Positions 33,079-45,190 of a stretch of 64,000 nt of DNA are shown piece by piece. Location of the stretch: NCBI GenBank assembly GCA_025093555.1, contig JAIWNF010000033.1, positions 537,389-601,388 on the forward strand, read 5' to 3'. The stretch comes from Circinella umbellata (lineage: Eukaryota; Mucoromycota; Mucoromycetes; Mucorales; Lichtheimiaceae). Each line of letters begins with the position of its first letter. Position 1 is the first letter of the stretch. The notes under the pieces are model-generated. The model searched no databases, was not told the origin of the DNA, and was given only the letters and a program-made list of their open reading frames with translations. A program made the position numbers and the translations under genes.

Positions 33079-34948
33079 ATGGTCAAGTTCTTGTCTCTCA
33101 TTGCATCCGCTGCTCTTGTTGTCTCTTCTACTTTGGTGTCTTCCGCATTTATTGGAACTGATGGTACTAAGTTTACTCAAGATGGCAGCTCCTTTTATTT
33201 TGCTGGTACCAATGCTTGTAAGTAGTGATAGCTAACAGCGATAGTGGATAAAATAATAAAAAATGGAGAATCGGTTTTTTGTTTGATGAAATATGATTAG
33301 CAGAACATTTACCCGAAAGAAAATATTTATCATAGATTATCTCATGACATCCTCCCAAGATGATGTGGCTGCCTTGCTTTCTGCATCCAGTAAAGCACAA
33401 CTTCCGGTAGTTCGTACTTGGTTGTATAACTTGGGTGCTGATAACGTTTGGTTTCAACAATGGGATCCTGAGACCAAGGCAATGAAAATTAATGATGACG
33501 TCGAAACAGGTTTAGGCCGTATGGATTATGTCTTGCAGCAGGCTGCAAAGAATAATGTCAAGCTCATCTTAACTTTGACTAACAACTGGAAGGATTATGG
33601 AGGTATGGACTATTATGTTGAAAGTTTTGGAGGAAAATACCACGACGATTTCTATACGAATGATGAAATTGTTGGCTCATTCAAGGCATATATTGAACAT
33701 GTCGCCAATCGTACTAACGAATTAACTGGCACCAAATATTCGGTATGTAAAGACATTTTAAATCTGGAAATAAGAGAAAAAGGGATTGACGAATGGAAAG
33801 AGAGAGAAAAATAAGGGGGTCTTTACAAATATATTAGCAATTATCATGATCTCTATTTTTTTTTATAATACTAACAATGGTAATCTTTTCTACTCGATAT
33901 AGGAGGATGAATCGATATTTGCCTGGGAAATTGCAAACGAACCTCGATGTGTTGGTAGTGGTGCCTATCCCGCTTCTGATAGCTGCAATGCAAAAGTTAC
34001 CATCGCCTGGATTGACGATATTTCCAGTTTTATTAAATCAGTTGACAGGTACAGTATTATAATTATTATCAATATTCTAACAAAGCAATTCACCAAACCT
34101 ATGTACACTTTTACTTATTTTTTCTGCCGTATCATAAATAAATCTAATCAATGACAATATTTTGTTTATTAGCAACCATTTAGTTGCTGTTGGTGACGAG
34201 GGTTTCTTCAATCGTGCCGGTGAAGCTGAGTAAGTTTCTCATTTTATGATTATTGGATATAGCCATTATTTATAATTTTCAGTTATACATTTATACCCTA
34301 TTCTTACACTAAATGATATATAATATTTTAAATTATTTTTAAAATCATTAGTTTTGAATATAATGGAGGTAGTGGTATGGACTTTGAAGCTAGTCTTGCC
34401 TTGAAGAACATTGACTTTGGTACTTTCCATCTTTACCCTGAAGATTGGAGTCATGACGTCGCGTGGGGAAGCCAATATATAAAGGTTTGTAAAAAGCAAA
34501 ATAATTTTAGTTAATACTGTAAATGCTACTTATACTTATACTTGTACTTTACAATAATTATATTAAACAAATAATAATGACAATAACATTTTTTATAATA
34601 ATATAGGACCATGCTAGTGTTCAAGCTGATATTGGCAAACCCGTTCTTTTTGAAGAATACGGCATGAAAACTCCTGCTGAACGTAAAACAGTTTATCCCG
34701 AATGGCAAGGTCTTGTTGAAAGTGAAGAGCTTGCTGCCGATACTTTTTGGCAAATTGCTGTCCCTTGCTCCGAATTGGATGACTTCGCTGTGTGCGCTGA
34801 TGATGCTGATTTTGCAACCCTTGTCGGTGACCATGCTGCAAAGATGGCAGCCAAGGTAAGAAAATGATAGTCAAGCAATGTTATTTTTATTATTGACAAA
34901 ATTACTAACTATTCATTCTTCTTCTTTCTTTACCTGTGATAGAACTAA
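33079..34948 (+). CDS. Secreted GH5 endo-1,4-beta-mannanase
   Basis: Seven exons: 33079-33217, 33336-33742, 33903-34048, 34173-34229, 34352-34484, 34607-34855, 34943-34948 (378 aa). The start at 33079 gives a clean signal peptide ([23 protein letters not shown]). The mature enzyme shows the GH5 barrel with landmarks of the mannanase subfamily GH5_7: [29 protein letters not shown] (Glu acid/base), HLYPEDW and VLFEEYGMK (Glu nucleophile). It should cleave internal beta-1,4-mannosidic bonds in plant mannans outside the cell. The length fits the family. No carbohydrate-binding module is visible. The last exon encodes only N and the stop; reading through the sixth donor instead would end VRK, so the final residues are uncertain. 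It is the only intact non-transposon gene in the right two thirds of the window. Confidence 0.92.
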
Positions 34949-35340
34949 ATAAATATATGTAGCTAGCAGTAGACAAATAGTAGTATTTTATGTAGTAGTA
35001 GGATACTATAACAAAAATGTCGTACAAATAATAAATAAATATTTATGAATATCCCCTCTTTTTGAATACTTCATTGGCTCCTATTCTTGAATAACTATTT
35101 TTAATACGTAGAAGTTTTTTTTTCAATACCATAATTATGTAGTAAGTGAATGAATAGGGCGTTTAAGCATTGAGACATTCATACTGGAACTTGTAATAAG
35201 TAAGATAAACTTGTCATCATATTAGTATATATATGTTGTTATACATATGGTAAACACAACTTTTAAGTAGTTTCACAGCTTGCCTCATAATTTTTTTTCA
35301 GCAGATCTACTGTTGTTTTTATCTTCTAGTAAGCTGGAAT

Positions 35341-35445
35341 AATGAATATTCTACTACAGGTAGTAGAGTACCAGTGCGTTTTAAAAACGCAATGACTCAC
35401 CTCGTAAATATCAACGTCGCAGGTTAATAGAAGTCGACGTCACCT
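35341..35445. repeat. Cluster of short hairpins
   Basis: Several inverted repeats lie within 105 bp: CTACTA-CA-GGTAGTAG near 35351-35366, TGCGTTTT-AAAAACGCA near 35375-35391, and AACGTCG...CGACGT around 35412-35441. It may be a structured RNA or an element end. The function is unknown. Confidence 0.4.
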
Positions 35446-35517
35446 ATTAGCTTAAGTTTTAAGTGCTTGGGACTGTAAAGAATATCATAATTTTTACTAG
35501 AAGTGTAGTGAATTACC

Positions 35518-35876
35518 ATAATAAACATACATTCTATCCATTCATAAATAACTGATAATAAAATATCATTCCTTCAAATATAGGACAATAAAATCAATTA
35601 AATACTACTATTTGGTTTACTCCATTCTTATTATTAATTCGGATAAGAAAGAATTTTACATCAAATAAGGAATAATATCAATAACAACTGTTATAGACAT
35701 GAATTTCTAACAATAATTTAGAATTAATATCTGTATAATAGTCAAATACGTAATATAATATATCTTCTCATTTATTCTTATGGCTTAGAAAGGATATTAA
35801 AGAGTAGCTACTGTATTTTACAAAAAACATTTTCTCCTCAATTATATTCGTTTTAGTATCGTCTTTCTATTCCACT
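35518..35876 (+). repeat. Interspersed repeat, copy 1
   Basis: This shares an ordered series of blocks with 50262-50640 (for example ATTCATxAATAA, TTATTATTAATxxxGATAA, AACAACTGTxATA, TAAAAGAGTAG-like, TCTTTCTATT) with many mismatches. No coding content. It is probably an old transposon fragment. Confidence 0.5.
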
Positions 35877-36169
35877 ACCCTATTTATTTCAAGAATATTA
35901 TTATTTTTCGCAGTTTTACAATAGAAATATACATCATGGCACAATATCTTCCACAAAGATGAATAAAAAAAATGTCGCTGATGATAACAGAGACCTGGAT
36001 CTATACATTGTTGATTAGAAAATTTTTATCATAGTTCAAGGACATTGCGATAGTTATTCTATGTAGAAATATTGATCATTGATATTAGATACATATTAGA
36101 TATATATTAGCTTAGCATTAATTAGTCCCTGTCCCCTTCGGATAGTAATTAATGAATAAAAAGAAAATA

Positions 36170-36445
36170 TAAGAGATTCCGAGTAAAAGACTCAAGGAAT
36201 AAAGAAAGTTATATCAATAACTTATTCAATAAAAAGAAAAATAAAGAAAAGGGCGGTTTTTATAACCAGCAATTCAACCGATCAAATAGTCGGGAAAAGA
36301 GTTTATTTCAATAAAAATGAAAGAGAGTGAACTAATAGTTATCTTGTGGGAAAGGGAGAAACTATCCTTTTTATACTAATTATTTGATTATCTAACTCCC
36401 TAATTCGAATCTTATTTCAGGTGGATTCGAATCCAATTTCAGGTA
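36170..36445 (+). repeat. Diverged direct repeat, copy 1
   Basis: Matches 36758-37000 in order: ATTCCGAGTAAAAGACTCAA, GGGCGGTT, GGGAAAAGAGTT, GAGTGAACTAAT, GAAACTATCCT, ATTTGATTATCTAA, TTTCAGGTA. The pair could be the ends of a very small LTR-type element, but no TG...CA ends are visible. Confidence 0.5.
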
Positions 36446-36757
36446 CGTATAGTTAATTCTTATTGGATAGAGGTAAAAATTATTATTGATTGTAAAACCT
36501 CTGATATTTGTTTAGGTAATAATACTAATGGTACTGATAGTAATGATAATAATAATAAAAGACTGATAAACCCGAAAAGAGGGGTAACAACGAGTATAAC
36601 TATAGTATTATAATACATGTATATAGCGATTTTTAACTATATTATATATGACATTTACTGCGTTAAATTGTGATGTTATTACTAGAGCAGACAATGTAAT
36701 TGAATTAACGCTAGCCACTTATATATATATTGCTACGTCCCATTCAAATCATTCTTA

Positions 36758-37000
36758 AGAAATTCCAAGTAAAAGACTCAAAGAATAAGGAAGTAATATC
36801 AAATAACTTATTTAAAAAGTGGAAAATAAATAATGGGGCGGTTATTATCGATTAAATAGTAGGGAAAAGAGTTCATTTTGATAAAATGAGGAATAAAGAG
36901 TGAACTAATTATTATTTTGCAAAGAAGAGAAGAAACTATCCTATTTACTTATACTAAATATTTGATTATCTAATTCCTTCACCTGAATCCATTTTCAGGT
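36758..37000 (+). repeat. Diverged direct repeat, copy 2
   Basis: Second copy of the 36170-36445 repeat, about 590 bp downstream in the same orientation. Confidence 0.5.
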
Positions 37001-38751
37001 AAATATGTAACGGATATTAGATGGAAATAAATACAGTTTCGGGTAAAATTGATTATGGTTACTAATAATTTATTTGATGTATTAATGATCATGATAATAG
37101 TATGATACTAATAAAAATAATCATACGTAATAAGAAAAAAGGGGCATCATGTGCCCATGACTTCAAAAGTTCATGTCTCGTGAATGTAATAAATGAGGAA
37201 AACAGGATGCAACAAGGTTGTTATTTCATGGACAATGTCAAAGTAGAAATCGCTCTCCTGATATAGTTTGCTGCTTTTTGAGAATTTGAGAGAAAGTATG
37301 AAGTCAGGTAGGATAGAAAGACCGAATAAAATGGTTCCATTTTGTTGTATTGTCAATTCAGGAGTCACCTGCTTTTTTGTCTTGGGATCAGATCTGTGCC
37401 AGCACGGAGAATTGTTCTTGTGTATTGTGACCACAGCCGCTAAATTATGAGTGCTCGGTTCGACTTATCTTGGCGAATGGTTCAAGTTGCAAGGTACTTG
37501 ATAGTAGCCAAGGAAAAGAGATAAAAGAGGTGGAGCGGTTCATATTGCTGATAATAAAAAGGTTAATTTGAAGTAGTAGAATATTTTTTTTGAGTCGTCA
37601 GATGAAGACCGTTTTATACAATTTTCGAATAGCACCAATCCTTGATATATGCGTCATCTGCAAAAAAAGTGAGGTATCAACAGGATCTCAACAAACAAGC
37701 TGATACTGTATTACTATTTGGCAATTGTTTTTTTTTTGTATAGTTATCATATTTGGCAATTGTTACGGATACCCCGAAAAACATACTACTGTATATTAGG
37801 TAATTTCAACTCTTACAGAAACCTCACTTTTATAATTGTTACAAGGCAAATAACAATCTGCTATAATTATGTCATACACTGCCATTTATGCATCACATAT
37901 ATAGCTATTATAATTATATATCTTGAAATTGTCAATGAAACTGTATTACGTAGCAGGTAATTTTTCATGCATGACAATCAAAATTTCTTACTATATCGCT
38001 ATGTACACAAATGGGAGTTGTAGTCCATATCAAAAAATGACAAACAAGAATTATCTACTTTAATGTAACATACGAGCTGTTGAATAAGTGCTATTGATAT
38101 TGATAAACCTGTTACCACAATTTATATGGGTTTAAAACTTTTTTGATTTGTGGGTAAGGCCAAAAAATATAAAAAAAAAATACCACCTTAAAACGATAAA
38201 GAGGAGTTGATCATTTCACTCATTTGCACATGCCACTTTTAATATGAAGAGTTAAAGCAGTACAGCACAATACAAGAACAGTTACTTTTTGTTCATTACT
38301 ATATCGTAAACAACAAAAGGGGGTCCATGGTACAACATAAAAAAGAAATGATTCTTACTGTTCCTGTAATTTGCCCACACGACATAAGTTATTTTTTCAT
38401 ATACTGTTCCCCTATAAGTATTTCTACACGAAAAGTGTTTTTTTTTTCTCCTGGATTCTTTTATTTTTATTTTTATTTTTATTTTTATTATTATATTATT
38501 ATGTATTAGGTCATTTTTTGACAAATGAAAAAAGAATATATTTGTTTAAAAATTGGTTCAAAATTCAAAATTATGTTCAAAGAAAATTATAGAATCAAGT
38601 TCTTTTTATATATGTATTATATATTATATACGTATTATATTATTAATATGTTATAAATATTTCGATTTTTAAGTTATTTACTCGTTTATAATTAATATTA
38701 TAGAGCATTCTCCATCAAAAGTATTAAAGTAGATTGTAATTTACAAACATT

Positions 38752-39490
38752 ATGTTTCTTTCTGGTTTTTTTTGGGGGGGGAGGAGAAAAATACATGATT
38801 GTATTTTAAATGATTTAAACGATTGGGAATATCAAATTGGAGGTATGTGTTTATATTTATCTTTATTTTTATTATGTATTTTTATTTACAATTATGATTT
38901 GATACCTCCTTCAAATATGTCGAAATTGATGAATGTTTAATCAGAGAAAGAAGAACAAAACTGCAACGGAAGTAAGTTTTTAATATCATTTTTTATATTA
39001 ATATAATATTTTTTAGGAATACCTGAACCTGTATGGGTATTTGGTGGATATGAAAGACATTCTATCCATTATAAATTCTTTTTGTATGCTGTTCCTAATA
39101 AAACTCAAGAAACATCACTTCATTTTATAAAAACAAGGAACATTTATCATACCAGATTCTTTTTCAAATATTGAAAAAAAGAAGTTATTTTTAAAATACT
39201 TAAAATAATAAACTATTCAAATCAAAGACATGTTACAATTAATCATTCAAGAGAATTTGTTCGTGGAGATAATAGCATTATTCATACTAACTCTATTGAA
39301 GTAAGTAAATACATTGTTTTTTATATTCATACATATATTAATCATGATTATAATAGGGCTGTTTCTGGTCAAGATTAAAGAAATGGTTACCAGCAACAAA
39401 TAAAGATGAAACAATATATGCCTATTATTTTATGGAATTGGGTTTTAGAACAATATGTAATGATTGTTTAATGAAAAAAATTATTTGATG
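38752..39490 (+). pseudogene. Merlin (IS1595/ISXO2-type) transposase relic A
   Basis: Near 38915 the frame reads YVEIDECLIRERRTKLQ, the first catalytic-Asp block of the family. After an intron-like gap (donor GTAAGT near 38971, acceptor near 39015) it continues PEPVWVFGGYERH, matching the W-V-F-G-G-x-E-R block. Then come HVTINHSREFV and TNSIE, which correspond to the NHS and E-containing C-terminal block. A second GTAAGT...TAG intron follows (about 39301-39357), then GCFWSRLKKWLP. Frame breaks occur between blocks (the first junction is out of frame, and there is a stop after FFFKY), so it is not functional. The family is recognised from motif order. The terminal repeats were not found. Confidence 0.65.
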
Positions 39491-39879
39491 TATTAATATA
39501 AATTCTTATTTATATAGATAAAATGTATAAAAATATAAATAAAGATATTAAAAAAGAATCTTTCAATGAAGAACAAAATGAATTGATAAAAAAAATAACA
39601 AATGTAATTTTTTTAAAAAAAAAACCATGATTATTAAAGAATTAATAATTAATGACAATATAGATGAAATATCTTTAAAGGAAATAAAACATGAAGACGA
39701 CAATATAAACATTATTTATACAGTAAAGCATATATGTATAAAGATAAAGATCTTGTTATTACCATATCGGAAAAGTTTAATCGAAATAAGATCACATGGA
39801 AGTAATGATGGTTCATTATCATATAGACAAGAGGATATAATGGGATCTAAAATAAAACTTGAAGGATGTTTCATATTAA
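39491..39879. other. AT-rich stretch without recognisable gene
   Basis: A Lys/Ile/Asn-rich 88-codon frame (39627-39893) reflects base composition. No motif is recognised. Confidence 0.35.
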
Positions 39880-40900
39880 TCCGTTTCAAATAAATGTTTA
39901 ACTTCTTGTGAAATTGTACCATTGGCACTCCTTACTGTCAAGGTGAAAAAGGTATGTTTGGGGAGCTGTATGGACCGTCCTCGACAAAAAAATTTGCATG
40001 AATCCGTTCAGTCACCTTGATAATTGATGGGTTGATCAGATTGGTGAGGTCTTTATCGGGAGGAAGAGGTTTGTATCTGTAATTTTTCATAGACTCCTTG
40101 TGTGCTGATTCAACTATTTCAATAGTTTTCAGCGTTTTTTCAATTCGCTCCTATAATATAATAGTATGATAAATAACGGTTTTGTGTTCCAAATATTTAG
40201 AACAAGCCCATATACCTTCAGTGTCCAACCGAACCGGATGTAATCCAAAAGAATTTTCGTATCATCTGTAAATGATTTAGGTATTCCACATTTGTCTTCT
40301 CGGCTCATTACAAATAAGTTAGGCGAAGGGTAGCTAATACTCCAAAGTCTTTGGTGCTTGGCTATAACAATATTGATTTTCAATTTTCAGTTGATATACA
40401 TTATCCACCACCAATTTTTGATCATAGTTTACAACTTACTATGTGTATGTACAGTATAAAAAAAAGTGGTTTAAATTTTTAAAAATCTCAAATGAGGCAT
40501 AATTCTAGCGATCTGCAATAGTTTTTAGCATAGCAACTGATCTGCACATGCCCTTGTGAAAATCAATTTTTTTTTCAGTAGCATTGTTATACCTATTTGA
40601 TGTTTTAAGCAATACAAGTTCTATATCCCCATCAGTTTTTTTATTTAAGCATCATGAAATCGCATCACCTTTGTGATATGAACGTTCGTCATATTCTGTA
40701 TCGTTATTTTTTAATTGTGTTGTCATGGATACAAGTTGTTCTTCACTAGGAAAAGAAGTTAGTCCTCGGGTATTGCCAGTAATAGCATTTAAACTACATT
40801 TCAAACTTGGCCAAGTCACCAATATGTTCATCATTGCTTCTGAATGATTTAGTTTGGCCTCTGTCATGTAGATATCATGAATACTATAAGTAATTAAACC
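39880..40900 (-). pseudogene. Decayed unknown gene, probably from a repeated fungal family
   Basis: Three protein-like blocks lie in order on the minus strand: 40867-40652 (KLNHSEAMMNILVTWPSLKC, then EEQLVSMTTQLKNN), 40383-40180 (QRLWSISYPSPNLFVMSRED, then DDTKILLDYIRFGW) and 40140-39900 (ERIEKTLKTIEIVESAHKES, then YRYKPLPPDKDLTNLINPS). Stops and frame changes separate them. The composition is that of a real protein, unlike the surrounding Ile/Lys-rich frames. I do not know the family's function. I have the impression that similar repeated genes of unknown function occur in Mucorales, but that needs a search. Confidence 0.45.
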
Positions 40901-42269
40901 CTGTTAGAGCGATGGAACAACAAATAGCAGATAAAATATATTAGTTAGGGTTAATAAAGAAATTTTAAATTTTCATATATAATTTAAGATAAAGGAATAT
41001 ATATTAATTAATCTATTTTTATTTCAACATGCTTTACAAAATAAATATATTTATTCTTTAATATTGTTATAGACTAAGACCAAGTCTATAGGAATATTTC
41101 CTTTAGTTCAAGATTGATATAGTAAAGAGAGAATAAAAGTGAGGAAAGAGTGAAAAAGAAGTTAATTTTTTATTTATCAAGCTCAGCTAGCTTTTTATGC
41201 TGTTGAGACTTATACAACTCAAGTTACTACTTAAGTTCTTGTAGCCAATATTACCTAGTCGGTAACAAATATACTTCCTAACTTTATAGTATTATATCTT
41301 TCAAGTACTTTATTTGAAGATCTAATTCTATTAAAGTATTCAAACTATAAATCATTATTTTTAAATTTCATTCTCCATTGTGTTTCTAATAAATGTTCAT
41401 ATTAGTATCTTCTGTGGTATTTATAGATATGAATTTAACAGGAAAATAAGGTAAGTATAAAAAATGATAACAGAATAAGTCTTGTGAGAATCTTTCAGGT
41501 GTTTTATTATATGAAAATAATATTAAGATAAAAAGATATATGATAATTATTTCTATTACAAGTAAGTTTTATATATATATGTTTTAGATGTGTATTTTCC
41601 TGTATTTGTAGATAATATTATATGATGTTAAATTGTGTATTATGTGATTGTGAATAAATAAATTATGTTTGATTATTATATTTGTATATTGTATATAAAG
41701 TGTTATTGTGGTAGAATTATTATTTGTGTATTTAGAAAGTAACCGATGTAAGATTATTTTATTGTTTTTTATATATAGTTTATATTTTAATTATCTAAGA
41801 TGAAGGATTGACGTGTGCCATACGACATCTTCTTGTTCTATATCTTAGCAAAATATTCATTTTTAGTCCATTCCAAATACCCTCAATAGTATTGGTATGT
41901 ATATCTATATCTTTTATTTTAAAATTTTCTTTAAGATTAATTCTATCATGTATATAACTATAATCTTTTAAGTCTATAGAGCAACATTTATTATCCTAAA
42001 CCTTATAAGTTATCAAAACTTACAAGGTGCTTTTTTTATTTAATTTTTTAAAAGAAAAAAAAAGATTATTGAATCTGACAACCTGATTTTTAATGAAGGG
42101 ATTTGCAGAAGATTCAACAAATATATTTACTAAATCTATTATATACAACTAATATAATATAAAAGTAATTATTAATTGATAATATATTATTAATTATGAA
42201 AAAAAATTAATTTCTTTTTTAAAATTAATATTATTATATTATATTATATTATATTTTTATTTTCTAATA
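40901..42269. other. Very AT-rich stretch, nothing recognised
   Basis: No coding-like frame. There are short (ATTAT)n-type tracts near 42230-42256. Confidence 0.4.
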
Positions 42270-42850
42270 TTTATTATTATCATCATTGTTCATATATCCT
42301 TTCCAATAATCCATTATAATTCATGTTTCTGGCTTGACATACTTTTTTCTATCTCTTTTCTCAACTGGAATAATAAATATCTTTTTGGTTCCTCTTTGAA
42401 TACTCCTGATACCCATTCTATTAATATTATGGCCTTTATTATATTTTCTTTTACAAAAATATGATTCATCAATCTCTACAGTTTTATCTTTTCCACCTAA
42501 TAAATTATCTTTTATATTATCAATAGTATAATTACAAGTTGTTCATAAGATTTTTTATAATAGTCTGTTGCAGTAACTAGTATAATACCAACACTTGCTA
42601 GCTTGCTACAGCACTATCTCTTGATGTTTTTTTCAAATATTCATATAATAAGTATAAAGTTTTATTAATAGATAACTTTGCTTTATAAAATATTGTACCT
42701 TCAAAAATTGATAAAGATTTTCTACATTCATACCAAGAGCATTGATATCTTTTTTGTTGCATTTCATAGTTAGCTTTATTATTACATTTTGGATATATAT
42801 TATATTTTTTTAAGATATTCAATTTTAATAGATATATTATAGCTTGATTC
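42270..42850 (-). pseudogene. Merlin (IS1595/ISXO2-type) transposase relic B
   Basis: The N-terminal part (42822-42598) has the zinc-binding and GTIF block: CNNKANYEMQQKRYQC, CRKSLSIFEGTIFYKAKLS, then an LLYEYLKKTSRDSAV helix region. Further on (42480-42330) it reads VEIDESYFCKRKYNKGHNI and then RGTKKIFIIPVEKRD; the intervening EWVSGVF block is in another frame. These correspond to the DDE catalytic block of ISXO2-like transposases. At least one frameshift and several stops make it a relic. It lies opposite in orientation to relic A, 3 kb away, and shares no obvious DNA identity with it. Confidence 0.7.
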
Positions 42851-44266
42851 TCATCTAAAAAATATGGATAAAGTTCATATAATTATGGTAATATAATAGA
42901 GGTGTAAATTTTTTTTAAGATTTCACTTTCATAAAAATAATGTTTTTTATTCTTTTCTTCTTTTTTTTCTTTTTTCTCATTCTCTACTTTCTGAATAATA
43001 ATATTAGGATGTTATTTTTTATATTAAAAAAAAATTTAAAAGAAAAATTAAAAGTGATGTAAATTGTTGGTGTTTTAACTTGTGCTATATTCTATACTCG
43101 ATGTATAATAGCTATGCAATCAGTGTTAATTGCTACTTATGTACATAGGAACAAGAAAGTCTGATAAATAATTAAGTTTGTCTATGTGCTCTATTATATT
43201 ATTTGTTGAAGCATGATTTATAGATATTGCAGCCCTAACATGTCACATTCATTCTAGAACATATAAACAATATATTAAATGTTGGCTAAACAATATATCT
43301 ACTGAGAAATGTTTCTAAAAATACATCAAAAAAATATGTTTTTGTGTATTTTGATGATCATCTGATCATCTGAGTTTAAATTAAAATATAATTTTAAGCT
43401 CTAAATTAATTTTATACATCTAAATCTTTTATAATTTAATCTCCGATTAAATAGAATGTTCTTTTTAGAACATTTTAGATAAAGATGTATCCATTTTTGA
43501 TCAAATGATTAAAATAAAAATAAAAAAATAATATATTAATTTTTATTTTTAGAAACATTAAAAATATAATTTTTTAAGTGTTTTTTATATTTGTATCATA
43601 AATGCTTGGCATATATAAAAAACATAAAAATATAACAAAAACAAATAATTATTAATTATCTTGTTTTTAATTTTATTATTTTTATAGAAATTAATAAATT
43701 TTATGAAATTTATAATTTCAGAGAAATAGAAACATTTCTCACTATATTTAGTTATTCTTATTGAATTAAGTGCAGTATCTATCCAATCAATTTCCTTATC
43801 AAAAAATCTTATGAAATTCTCTTTTTTGTTTATTATCCATAGCTATACAAAGGTCGTGGTAGGCTTCATTTTTCATTTTATTACAAGCTTATATCGCATT
43901 TCCACATACTATAATTCTGTGCTTTTCAGCACTATTTATGTGTTAGTTAATCCTAAGCAGGTGTAGATAAATTTTTTTTTTGCTGTAATTCATACCTATA
44001 CTTATGTAAATCTTGATCATTTTCAGCTGCACTGAGAAATTGGTACCACTGGTCCCACAAAGTCATTGGTTTTTCAATATATTCTTCAAGATAACCTTCA
44101 GAAAAACATTCTAATATTGTTGCTGTTGGTGAGCCTTAACTTAGCTTTCACCATTTCTAAAAATTTAACACATCAGTGATTATCTATATTACCTACCTCA
44201 ATTATTACAATACTTACACTTGAGAAGTCATTATCTATTGTCTGAAGGTTTCTTTTTTTCTAATAA
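42851..44266. other. AT-rich region with weak inverted repeat
   Basis: No gene. A short inverted match (CTGAGAAATGTTTCT near 43297-43312 versus AGAAACATTTCTCAC near 43726-43742) suggests a further decayed foldback element. Confidence 0.35.
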
Positions 44267-44990
44267 GGAACTAAACAATAACAATTGTTTAATTCTGGTT
44301 CTATAAAAAATAGATTTATTTATAAATCAAAATTATATATATAAAGAAAACAAAAATAATCAATTTTTTTGATTTTCTTAAATGTTTCATAAATGCCAAG
44401 AAAAATAAAAACAAATTGTTTTTCTTTTTCACCACTACAACAAGAACAACAACAATAATAAGCTCTAAACTAATTTTAATTAATTATATATATTAAAAAG
44501 CAAATAAAATCAATGATTTTCTTGTTTTTAGAATCTTTATTAAAGATTCTGATGCAATGCATCTAAAAGAATTCTTTAATAAGATTAATTTTTTAAATCT
44601 TTATTTTTATCACGTGAAAATTATAATTATAATCATAATTATCTTTTATGTGATAATTTAAAAATAAATATAAAATAAATTTGGAGGTTCATTTGAACCT
44701 TTTGATATATCATATTAAAAAATAAACAAATAATTTAGAACTTAAATTATTATTTAACTTTATATATTTTTAATATATATAATTAGTTAAAATTAGTTTA
44801 GAGTTTATTATTATTGTTGTTCTTGTTGTAGTGGTGAAAAAAAACAATTTGTTTTTATTTTTCTTGGCATTTATGAACCATTTAAGAAAATCAAAAAAAT
44901 TATTTATTTTTTATGTTTTCTTTATATATATAATTTTAATTTATAAATAAATCTATCTTTTATGAAACCAATTGTTGTTGTTTAGTTCCC
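44267..44990. mobile_element. Foldback element 1 (long inverted repeat)
   Basis: The left arm (about 44267-44520) and right arm (about 44745-44990) are reverse complements over about 240 bp. They share GGAACTAAACAA ends, ATAGATTTATTTATAAAT, AATGCCAAGAAAAATAAAAA and ACAACAAGAACAACAAC blocks. The central segment contains a GGTTCAT-TTGAACC palindrome near 44683-44700 and an A/T-rich block shared with foldback element 2. There is no ORF. It would form a very large hairpin. Confidence 0.7.
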
Positions 44991-45071
44991 TGGTAGAAAA
45001 GGTTTACCTTAACCTATAAAACATATAAATAATTTTTTGATAAACTAATGGTTTATTTATTAGAGAATTAA

Positions 45072-45190
45072 TCTATATTAATTAAGTATAATATAAACTA
45101 TTAGATGTTACATATCAATAATTTATGTTTCATTAATATAAATGTGTTTTTTCTTTTCCACCACCACCACCACTTGCACCACCGCCACTA
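45072..45190 (+). repeat. Left terminal inverted repeat of the Fanzor-bearing element
   Basis: Inverted match to 49210-49320 at roughly four bases in five, including a 20-base identical block ending TTAGATGTTACA. Confidence 0.65.

Larger units (their letters stand above)
34949..38751. other. AT-rich region with hairpins and diverged repeats, no intact gene
   Basis: No frame has convincing coding character; those of 60-87 codons are composition artefacts. It contains a hairpin cluster (35341-35445), one copy of an interspersed repeat (35518-35876), a pair of direct repeats (36170-36445 and 36758-37000) and a (TTTTTA)n microsatellite near 38459-38490. Confidence 0.45.

Noticed and set aside
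36170..37000. Definite LTR retrotransposon
   Set aside because: No TG...CA ends, primer-binding site or coding region could be shown; it is kept only as a direct repeat pair.
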